NCBI GenBank assembly: GCA_025991245.1
Contig: BQMJ01000002.1
Coordinates: 1 to 64,000 of the forward strand
Reading direction: 5' to 3'
Length of the DNA stretch: 64,000 bases
Source of the DNA: Galdieria partita
Taxonomy: Eukaryota; Rhodophyta; Bangiophyceae; Galdieriales; Galdieriaceae
Below, piece after piece: positions 55,653 through 64,000 of this stretch (its first letter is position 1; each line of letters opens with the position of its first letter). Under the pieces are notes generated by a model. That model made no database searches. It saw nothing but the letters and a program-made list of their open reading frames with translations, and was not told where the DNA came from. Made by a program: the position numbers and the translations under genes.

Positions 55653-56704
55653 TCAAACTGAAGCTCCTGACAATACCTTAAGTCCAACGTATTCTTCGAA
55701 CCTTTCTACTTCTCCAGCGGAACCATAACATACTTGAGACCTCTGGTCAGTAGATTGAATGATGATATCTAAAACAGATTGTTTTCCATCAGAGGATTTA
55801 CCCCCAGCTTTCTCAACAACAAATGCTGTAGGAGCCAATTCATAAAGTAATCTTAGCTTTGCTTTAGCAGAAGCAGAAGCGGGATTGCAAAATACACCTC
55901 TTCCCTTGACTAATATCTGGTTAACATCAGGTACCATGCCACCCGTATATCTCAACTGGTACTTTTCATTCAACCAGAACTGTATCAGACTGCTGTACCC
56001 AGCATTGTCCTAACATCACCATCAGGATAATGTTCTAGAGAAATATGATTTGACTCTTACTTGAATAGCTCGCAAATTTCCTGGAGCAAATAGTTTCCCT
56101 TCTTCAATAGAATGAAACTCATTTGTATGTACCCATTGGCCATGACGTGCCGAGAAGTCATCTACCAATGTAAACTCATGGACGTGTTCAATATCTTTAA
56201 GTGCCAAACTTATTGTAGTACGGGGTCCATATACAACTAGAGCAGCAGCGGCCATGTCACGGCCTTGAAATTGTTAAGAATATTGCTTTAAGTATAATTT
56301 GACATACCTTTCATTCCAACTAACTTGTCACCAGGCCATATTCCAAATATTGAGCCCACCGCAAAGTTGGTGTCTATAATAGAAGATCCATCAAGTGGGT
56401 CGAATGCCACAGAGAATCCACTTCCTTTCAACTTTTGTTCACGCGGGACCTCTTCAGAAGAAGCAACACTAACTACGCCGCTATTTTCGAGATTCTCGAA
56501 GATAACTTTATCTGCTAGAACATCAATTGCCAATTGTTCGTCTCCAAAGTCGTTGAAGCAGGCGATTTTGTTACATGAAGCAGTTCTTATTTTATACGCA
56601 ATTTCCTTGCAAGCGTCAAACACAGCTGATACACATCGAATTAGCTTTTTATCGACACTCTGTTCTAATAACCAATGGTCGAGTTTTTCAGTGGTGTAAA
56701 CCAT
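55653..56704 (-). CDS. SBPASE: Sedoheptulose-1,7-bisphosphatase
   Basis: Coding exons on the minus strand: 56,704-56,308, 56,263-56,061 and 56,009-55,653, with introns of 44 and 51 nt; 318 residues. It shows [34 protein letters not shown], the metal-binding core, and [44 protein letters not shown] and [15 protein letters not shown]. These fit SBPase more closely than FBPase. The frame is open upstream to 56,794, but that stretch opens on GTG and has the look of a 62-nt intron (GTGAAC...TTTCAG, 56,794-56,733), and no ATG lies in the preceding exon. I therefore start at [11 protein letters not shown], which leaves no plastid presequence. It acts in Calvin-cycle regeneration. Confidence 0.9.
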
Positions 56705-56860
56705 ACTGACTGACAGAGAATTCTCGCTTGCACTGAAATATTTCGAATTTTTCCATTCATTCAGTTTTGGAAGATTTCTTCGTATGTAGTTCACCTTTCA
56801 AAGCGAAAAATGTTTTAGTTAGAGTATGGAACTGTGCGTCGATATGTTCTTACTGGAACT

Positions 56861-56868
56861 CTATATAA
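56861..56868 (-). promoter_or_regulatory. TATA-like element of the SBPase gene
   Basis: On the minus strand the sequence reads cttatatag about 155 bp upstream of the proposed ATG and about 65 bp upstream of the leader intron's 5' splice site. Position and sequence suit a TATA box for a transcript whose first exon is untranslated. Confidence 0.4.
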
Positions 56869-57505
56869 GCCGCCCTTTTGAACTGGACTAGAATAAGTAA
56901 AGGACGAGTTTTTATATAGAACCTACATATTAGACAATAAGCAACAGAAAACATTTCATTTTATATATTGAAGTTACCAATGAATGATTTTGAAAAGCAT
57001 ACACTTTCATCTCTTCAAAGTTTGTAACCAACGCGGAGATCTGAACGAGAAGAATTTGAGGCTTGAAATGAATGAAGAAAGGGTTAGAGCAATCGATTGG
57101 AAATTTTCTCCACGAGTAGGAAATGTGGATGGAGTCCATTTGATGTCCTTATTGTATGAACTGACAAAAGAATTTTATGAATATACACCCACATTATTTA
57201 TAGGCCTGCCATTCTCTATTTTTGTAAAATATGAGAGGAGCAGAAATGTTTTGAATTTTACCTTTCAACATGCCTAGTTTGTAGTATTCAAAGGACATGA
57301 TTCAGTAGTCTCCGCTGCTCCATTGTATTGTTTCAACAGATTGTGTGTCACAAGTTTTCATGAAAATCTTGGACGTGCTCTCCAAAATAAGAGTCTACAA
57401 ATGGGGATTATTCAACTCGAAAAGAATTCTTTTACGCACGTTGTCCCATCTATCATTTGAGAATCGTTTCAATACCACGCCGTGTTCAGTTGTGCGTCCG
57501 CACTT
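56869..57505. other. Intergenic with a doubtful open frame
   Basis: About 640 bp between divergent genes. The open frame at 56,984-57,277 includes a somewhat protein-like stretch (MNEERVRAIDWKFSPRVG) but is overlapped by frames on the other strand and shows no known domain. I do not call it a gene. Confidence 0.35.
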
Positions 57506-58694
57506 ATGGCTTTCACTTGTTTTTCTACTTGTCATGCACTTTCTAGTACCTGTAACTTTTCCACTTGCTATCGAAATAGGAAGGTGAGTTTTGTACTCCT
57601 TATTGAAGGGTGGTATACAACAGTGCAGAGATGCGTAGAATTTGGGTGACATGATAGTTTGTTGCTGAATTGACACTTCTTATCCTAAACAATTTTTTGT
57701 TGCTTTTTATAGATAGTATCTTTGCTTTGTAACCCGCGTTTACGGTTGAACAGAGAACGAATTAGAAGTAACCAGAGAGGAATACCTAGTTGTGACTCTT
57801 TGCGCTTTCTCTTCACTCTTTCAATACTGGCACAAGAAGGGAGTATTGGCTCGTCTTCTGTTCGAGTTTCTACCGATTCTCAAGAGAATGACGTCATGTC
57901 AACAACTGGCAAAGAAGGCAAACTCAGTTTAGAGCAGCTTCGATTGAACAAGGAATATGACGCAACTATATCGAAAGTAACGGAGTATGGCGCCTTCGTA
58001 GATATAGGTGCAGTAAAATACGGTAAGAACGTTTGAGTGTCTTTAATCCTTTGGTTTACTTGCGATGGTTTGAAGGATTACTGCACGTTTCCCAAATGAG
58101 TGACTCGTTCGTAAGGAATCCGTCAGAACTTGTTAAAGAAGGAGACCACGTGAAGGTCCGTGTATTGAGAGTTGACCTTGAAAGAGAATTATTTTCTGTT
58201 ACTATGAGAAGTTCGATTGAAAAAAAGCCAAGAATTGGAGTAACTCGGAATAGAAGATCCAAGGAAGGAGTTAAGGAAGACAAAAAGGTATGCCTTTTCT
58301 GTTTCAGAATATTTGGATTATTTAATTTTTCAAAAGCGTTTAGAAGGTCCAACTTTATCAAAAGCTCTAATACAGTTCGCAGAGACAGTTGACCCAACAA
58401 AGTTCTTGAAAGCGAACGTTCTCAATATCACCGACTTTGGTGTTTTTGTCGACGTAGGAGGTCCAAAAGACGGTCTCATTTTTCGTCCTGATTTGACGCA
58501 GGAAGTGCAAGTGAGTATTATTATGCTTGATTGTATTGCATGCAGCTATATTTTACATGATTACAAAGGCTGGAGAAGAAATTATGGTTCGTATTAAGAA
58601 GATAGATGTAGCTCGCAACTTTATTACCTGTACTATGAAGCCTGTGGAAGAATATGAGAAATCGCTTCCACTAGTAAGAGGAAGTACAGAGTGA
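57506..58694 (+). CDS. Plastid protein with two S1 RNA-binding domains
   Basis: Five exons: 57,506-57,583, 57,713-58,022, 58,076-58,287, 58,337-58,510 and 58,569-58,694; introns of 129, 53, 49 and 58 nt; 299 residues. Exon 1 starts MAFTCFSTCHALSS, a Ser/Thr-rich presequence with the MAF start of red-algal plastid proteins. S1 domain 1 begins at EYDATISKVTEYGAFVDIG and continues GLLHVSQMSDSFV across intron 2; the in-frame 3' site is TTGAAG. S1 domain 2 is FLKANVLNITDFGVFVDVG with DGLIF and IMVRIKKIDVARNFITCT. Two S1 domains bind RNA, probably in plastid translation or RNA processing. It is shorter than plastid ribosomal protein S1, which normally has three domains, so I give no symbol. Confidence 0.8.
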
Positions 58695-58862
58695 CGGAAA
58701 AGTTTGAAATGGAGTGGTTGGATTCTGTGATCTCTTCAATTTAGAAACACGGAATTTCAAAAGTCTCCGATAATAAACAAGTATAGTGATGTAGTGAGTT
58801 TTACTTGGAAGAAGGCATCTTTATCTCATTTATTCAATCACTTTTCATTTATCGAAATCTAA

Positions 58863-60149
58863 CTAGAGTTGCCAGTCAGAACACAGATGACCGAAAGACC
58901 ATATCGGCTCGTCTGCATCAATCGCTACATCATCCAAGATAGAACCAAGAGAAAGAGAGTCGACATCATCGGAAAAGCATTCTGCTGCGCTCAAATCGGA
59001 ATAGGTGAAAGAATCTCTACGCATTCCCTCAAAAGGACTATCGACTACTTCATCCAAACTGGTCGAGTCAGAAAATGTGTTTCCATTCCATATCCAATCT
59101 TTCTCATTATCCAAGTGGCTATTCACGGGTAACCCTGAGGCACTCGGTGCATGAAAACAGCTTTCGTGGAACTCCAACTTCTCCATTCTTGGTTCACATA
59201 TAGGCAGAGGATCAGATAACTCTGAAATGGAAGCGACACTATCCTTCAAGTCAAATGGGTTGAAAGAAGAAGGAAAAGAATCATGAATACGACTCGATTT
59301 CCTATTGACGGTGTCACTCGAGACTATAATATGTCCTTTATTTTTCTTTAAGGTGCTCCTTAAAGAATCGTTATCTTTCTCCAACAACTCTGCTGAACCA
59401 TTCCTAGTTAAAGATTGGTATGAGGACTGTTTCCAATTTTCGGCTACTTGCAAACTTTGCAAGTTGCCCTCTGAGTTACTATAACACATGTTTGGAAAAC
59501 TTCTTTTTCTAGTCAGTTCATTTTTTCTCCTCTGTGCCACATAACGTTCCGAAACACTACGATATCCAATGCCTCTCGAAAAGAGTTCTGTCATTTTGTT
59601 TTTGACCGGTTCCGATCCATCTGAACCATTTCTAAATCTCTTCAGCCTTTCAATTTCTTCATAAGCCTTTTCCAATTTTGTTTGCAGGCCTCTAATTTGG
59701 GTACTCAATTCCTCGATGACTTTAAGCTTGTTTGAACTCTCTGAGCGCCCCAGTAAAGCCTGGGAGTATTTCCCTTCTATCGGTGTCTGCCAAGAGTTTA
59801 AACTTGCGAAATTTTTTTCTAGGCAACTCCTAGAATAGTTTACACTGGGTTTCCACTCAACTTCACTGCGTAAGCAACCCGACATGGTCTCTACACGGTC
59901 TTTCGAGGCAACCTGACGTTCTGAAAACTTTGTCAAGTTCTTGACAGGCTTCCAACGCTTTGTATCGACCAATACAATACAAAAGTACTTGTAACTGTGC
60001 CAAAAGCTTCAAAAGTTTCAGAACCGCTTTTAGAGAAGGTACCGTGCTCGTGCGCAACCAAATTTTGTCTTCAAAATCTCAAATGCTTTGGATTTTTGTC
60101 TCCCAAAGGAATCCTTTTGAGTGGCAATTTTGATCGTCGCCATCGCCAT
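58863..60149 (-). CDS. Ser-rich protein with central coiled coil, unrecognised
   Basis: Exons on the minus strand: 60,149-60,043 and 59,994-58,863; 48-nt intron (GTACCT to GCACAG); 412 residues. The start is MAMATIKIATQKDSF, the first of two close ATGs. A coiled coil lies near residues 130-160 (EELSTQIRGLQTKLEKAYEEIERLKRF). Both sides are Ser/Asn-rich and probably disordered, and the C-terminal 90 residues are acidic with Ser-Asp runs (SDLSAAECFSDDVDSLSL) that could be kinase targets. The last residues WSFGHLCSDWQL form a possible short linear motif. No domain recognised. Confidence 0.65.
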
Positions 60150-60871
60150 TGGCCGACCAATCAGATTGCTTTGGAGAAATGGAAGACACGAAAATTAGTT
60201 TTGAGCGTTGCTTGCTATGTTTATTAGCTGGTATTTTCATAGAAGAATGCACATTTTCAAAGGAGCGGTTTATATGAACCAAAAATATACCAATATCATA
60301 ACAGGTCATTGAAGGACTGAGAAACACCGTTGAAATACATAGGATCAGCCTAGAGGGAGAGAGCTGGTAATGAAAGATTGGTGAGCAGATTCCGAAAAGT
60401 ATCGGGCAAGATTTGAGCACTCTTTCTACAAATAGGAAGAGAAACTATTGTATATAATGTCAAAGTGTCATTAAAAGAGGACTATTAACTAAGGCCTTGA
60501 TCTGATCTCTCTATAAAGTCATTCTCGGTATTTGTAGAAAGACCAGACTAGAAGCACGCTACATGTCCTTTTGCAAGCAACAACCCTCTTAGTAATAGAT
60601 TTGAACTGAAGGAACTCAAACGTTTAAATTGCTGAGAGTAAATAATATGTTGTATAACAAATGAAAAGAATAGTGGATTATCTTCTTGCCTCCGTAGCTT
60701 TATTTGTTTTGGTTGATGAGTCGAGACGCTAATTACTTGTTTGTCTGAAATGGTGCCCAGTAAGCTACTGGTACTTGTCTATTAATAAGTGCTTCCAAAC
60801 TAGAAAAATACTTGTCAGAAGATTGCTTTGTGTGTTTCTCTGTCTACTCCGTATAATTCTCAAAATCAGGG
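60150..60871. other. Intergenic, no supported gene
   Basis: About 720 bp of AT-rich sequence upstream of the minus-strand coiled-coil gene. Minus-strand frame 60,079-60,420 overlaps its first exon and is a shadow. Nothing else seen. Confidence 0.4.
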
Positions 60872-61211
60872 ATGTTTAGCGTCGGTAGGGTATTCATCGA
60901 AAGAAAGTTTGCTTCTCTTCACAGCTTATTGCTAGTTTACCTTGATGAAACTCTAAAGATAGTAACTTCAATGTATTTATCTTCTGTTATTTGTTTGTTG
61001 AATTTGATGGTTTTCTATGAACATTCAGACCATTGTACATTAACAGAATCACCAGAATTAGTTTTTGAATATCATCACAACTTAAAGAAAGCTCGAAGAT
61101 ACTGTCAACAAAGCAACTCGATACTTTCATTCTAATGCCAAGCTTCCCTATCCTAAGGAGTATGAGTGTGGTGAGATCGTTCGCTGGAAGACAGTGAACG
61201 AGAAACTTTAA
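60872..61211 (+). CDS. Possible small mitochondrial protein, unrecognised
   Basis: The frame starting at 60,872 begins with a presequence-like MFSVGRVFIERKFASLHS. A separate convincing C-terminal segment at 61,092-61,211 reads LEDTVNKATRYFHSNAKLP and YPKEYECGEIVRWKTVNEKL, then stops. A donor at 60,962 (GTAACT) and acceptor at 61,091 (AAGAAAG) would join them in phase 0 and give about 69 residues, but other splice choices are possible. Size and N-terminus suggest a small inner-membrane or respiratory-complex protein. No family recognised. Confidence 0.4.
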
Positions 61212-61444
61212 CAATACCAAGAATTCCTTTGATTTATTTTGAACAGAACCTTGCTCTGGCAAGGATGTTTCAAAAGTAAGAAGATTTATAACGTGGTGTC
61301 ATTCTATAAATCAGATAGGAATTGAACGGATTTCACAAAATATTAAGTGGATGATGGTCCATCATATTCGAGATGATACTCTCTTCTCCTCTTAGACTCG
61401 TCAATAGGCCCACCCCATCCATTCCCATAATCGATCGAGGCTAA

Positions 61445-62300
61445 ATGTCAGCTGGAGCCTTCAACGGTCAACTAGAGCTACATGACGAGGTTTTACAACT
61501 GTTCCCAAGCTTGGAAAAGGAGGATATTATCAAAAAAGCCTATGAAATAAGAGAAAAGGCGTTGTCGAAAGATTTCTACCGGTATTAAAATTTTGGAGAG
61601 ACTTTTATCCCTCTTTCTAATCTCCTTCAGTTGTATAGATGGTCTGCATTTTTTGAAGCTTGGGCTGAAACTCAATCCGTTTTATGGAGACACTTTTCAA
61701 GAAGGAAAGCTTTCAAAGCTACGAATACTTGAAATTGGTTGCTGCTTTGGCGTCGATTTTCGAAGATTGATTGTCGATGGAGCAAACATACGGGATGTAT
61801 TTGGAGTTGATTTGTCCGAAGCTTTGATCAATCTAGGATTTGAACTATTCGAGGACATGGAAGCTTTAAAGGGCCGCTTTATAGTAGCAGATGCAACTAG
61901 CGAGGATTTTGTACAAACGGTTTCTGAGCAGATAGGTGGAACATTCGACGTAATTATTTTGCAGTTAGTTCTACATACAGTAGCAGAAAGAGAAATGTTT
62001 CTGATTCAGAATATATTCCAGCTGTTAAACAGTGGAGGTATACTAATTGGTAGTACAGTTGGGACAGAGGAAAACTTGGACCATCAATTGTATGTTGGAG
62101 TTGGACCTCAAAGACGTGTTATCCATTCGGAGCACACATTACATAGTCTCTTGGCTTTTTGTGGATTCTCGAATATTGCTATAAGGTTATCCAAATTTAG
62201 TTTACACGACTGCCCGATCGGATGGATCGAGGAGAATTTTTCGTTCTCCTTAGAAACTGCATGTCTTGGATACATGGCATTTCGTTGCACGAAGCCTTGA
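61445..62300 (+). CDS. SAM-dependent methyltransferase, substrate unknown
   Basis: Exons 61,445-61,581 and 61,631-62,300 with a 49-nt intron (GTATTA to CTTCAG); 268 residues. The N-terminal ~45 residues are helical and acidic (LHDEVLQLFPSLEKEDIIKKAYE). The class I methyltransferase fold follows: motif I LRILEIGCCFGVDFRRLI, the acidic end of strand 2 in VFGVDLSEALINLG, and strand 4 at FDVIILQLVLHTV, then LLNSGGILIGSTVG. The layout resembles small-molecule methyltransferases of fungi and algae. There is no transit peptide. The acceptor cannot be told from sequence. Confidence 0.78.
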
Positions 62301-62703
62301 ATTTTCACAAGGAGCCACTGTCTATTGTTTTGAAAGACGGATATCGTGGACATGACAAACTTTTTATTTCCAGTTCTTATGCAGCATCGTTATAGTTGTT
62401 TTGTTTACAAGTTTTACTTTTACAAGGCATATATACTTTTCGGATGTATGTTTTGAAGACTTGACATTGGTTTACAACCTTCAAGTTCAGAGTGCATTAG
62501 ACTGGAGTAGGAAAATTTCATTGCTTCTAGTGCAAGATTCAACACCATTAATGTTTCTCTCTTGACTTTTCCAAATGATAATATTTAATAAAATTTTTCA
62601 AAGTATGAAGAATCGTACGGATATTTACATCTCATTCTGAGAGGAGTCACTTTTTAATCATTCTTTTCGATTTGAATTGGAACGCGGGCGCTGTTGAATA
62701 GGG
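62301..62703. other. Intergenic, no supported gene
   Basis: About 400 bp between two genes on the plus strand, AT-rich, no notable elements. Confidence 0.45.
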
Positions 62704-64000
62704 ATGAATGATACATATTCTTCAAGAACCGCAGACACCACAACTAACAAAGGGGCAACGAGAAGCTCGAAAGCGTTCGCATTTTCAGAGACTGTCACTA
62801 GTGAATCGTTTATTCTGAATAGTTACAAGAGGAAGAAAGACGACGTTTCCGTTTCGACATACAATACCAAGGGCAACGTTTCCCAATATGGGAATGCTAT
62901 TATCGAAACAAGTAGTTCATCGCCTGCTCTCCCTCCTCACGGAACTATTGTCAATTTATCTTGTAAAGACAACTCCAAACTTTTGGCTGCAAAGTGGACA
63001 CAGCGCAAATGGCGTTTGCAGTATGTGGACACTTGTTACGCCTCCCTCCCACAGACTCAGTTTATTATCGTAAGGTCAGAAAAGTACGTTGGTTTCCGCT
63101 CTGCTGTAGCCGATGGCTATCTTCTACAAGTAAACAAACAAAGAGAACTTGGTTTTGTAAATCCCCGTTTTGAACTTTGGGAACAATGGGAAACTTGGCA
63201 CAATGGCTTTCGCAACGCGAAATTTAAGGACATTATTATATGCATTGATATAATAGTATATCCTGTTTACAGCAAGGAGAATGTATATCCTAGCGTTGTT
63301 AGCACTGGTGCTTCAAGTGAAATTTCAAAAAAGGATGAGAAGATGGCCAAAAGCTCGGAAGAACAATCTTCTACACAAGAGTTGCAGAATTCTACAAAGT
63401 ACCTGATGCAGGACCGTGATATGCTATGTAGGAAATTACATGAAAGAGATATCTGTGTTCAAAAGCTTGAAGAGAGACTGGAGAAGCTAGAGAAATCGTA
63501 CCAGAGACTGTCACTAGATCATACCAACTGCTTAGAGAATCTGAGGGAAGCAAAGAAGACAATTCATTCACTGGAAAACTCCAAAATGGCTGTGATGGAA
63601 CAGGTATGTAATAACCTTGTCTAGCGTGTGTTTAATGATCCTCTTGAAGATACCAGAGAAGCTGAATCTTATCTCATATTTGGAAGAGAAATGTTCGGCT
63701 GAAGCAGAATATAAGAAAGAGCTTATTAAGCGTGTAGAAGGTTTTTCAGTATTTAATTTCAATGTTTTCAAAATTGACTCTATTTATAGAGAAAGAATCC
63801 CGCATCAAAGAACTTGAGGGTAATGTCCGAGACCTTCGTGATGTACTCAATTCCAAAGAAAGACTTTTAGCAGCAACACAAAAGAATCTGAGAAGTCTTC
63901 GAGAAAGTTTGTCTCGTTCAAACTCATATTCAGTGAATCAGCGAGAAATTCTAGTTGACTCAACTTGCCGTTCAGATGGTAGCAACTTGATAGAGACTAG
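62704..64000 (+). CDS. Possible beta-trefoil plus coiled-coil protein, truncated by window edge
   Basis: Exons 62,704-63,603, 63,650-63,731 and 63,790 to the edge; introns of 46 and 58 nt; the frame is still open at 64,000. Residues 1-75 are Ser/Thr-rich and likely disordered. Residues ~78-190 (GTIVNLSCKDNSKLLAA, FIIVRSEKYVGFRSAVAD, ELGFVNPRFELWEQWE) have the strand spacing of a beta-trefoil or fascin-like domain, which is inference. From about residue 210 it is long coiled coil (KLHERDICVQKLEERLEKLEKSYQRL and, in exon 3, RIKELEGNVRDLRDVL). A cytoskeletal or tethering role would fit but is not shown. Confidence 0.65.

Noticed and set aside
55653-56704. Fructose-1,6-bisphosphatase
   Set aside because: The enzyme superficially resembles FBPase, but the [11 protein letters not shown] and SIFGIWPGD segments and overall pattern fit sedoheptulose-bisphosphatase better.

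Overview
The window is a left chromosome end of a compact nuclear genome, most likely a cyanidiophyte red alga of the Galdieria type (inference). Direct evidence is a C-rich telomeric array starting at base 1, introns of mostly 43-60 nt (a few of 80-150 nt), intergenic gaps of 30-100 bp between many housekeeping genes, nuclear genes for Calvin-cycle enzymes, and plastid presequences that begin with short Phe-containing motifs (MPLAF, MFAF, MAFT).

Bases 1-470 are telomere, a mixture of 10-nt and 11-nt repeats. Bases 471-17,900 are subtelomere without a convincing gene: first a diverged tandem array with a ~2.3 kb period that carries interstitial telomere scraps, then more diverged relatives, then a second repeat family present three times (about 11.9, 14.7 and 17.2 kb) with a probable fourth copy at 25.7 kb.

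Bases 18-29 kb hold the most unusual content: three large P-loop NTPase genes, all read away from the telomere. Genes 1 and 3 are intronless paralogues that combine a STAND/archaeal-type ATPase with a C-terminal PD-(D/E)xK-like nuclease fold; gene 3 adds a SAM domain. Gene 2 is a two-exon ATPase of another branch with a long N-terminal extension. A ~350 bp duplicated segment brackets gene 2. The layout recalls the Crinkler/RHS class of NTPase-nuclease proteins and the expanded archaeal-type ATPases known from Galdieria, but placement of these genes is inference.

From about 30 kb to the right edge the sequence is ordinary, dense nuclear genome. Identified genes are a plastid sensor kinase (CSK), cysteine desulfurase NFS1, ribose-5-phosphate isomerase, an acetyl-CoA hydrolase/CoA-transferase, plastid class I aldolase, mitochondrial ribosomal protein L4, ribosomal protein P1, a head-to-head pair of LEA-like proteins, splicing factor CWC25, exonuclease REXO4, TFIIIB subunit BRF1, an RluD-type pseudouridine synthase, sedoheptulose-1,7-bisphosphatase, a plastid S1-domain protein, a methyltransferase, and several coiled-coil or small mitochondrial-looking proteins. 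Three Calvin-cycle enzymes and a plastid redox-sensor kinase lie within 25 kb, although nothing shows that they are co-regulated. Exon boundaries given here were read by eye from GT/AG sites that keep the reading frame.
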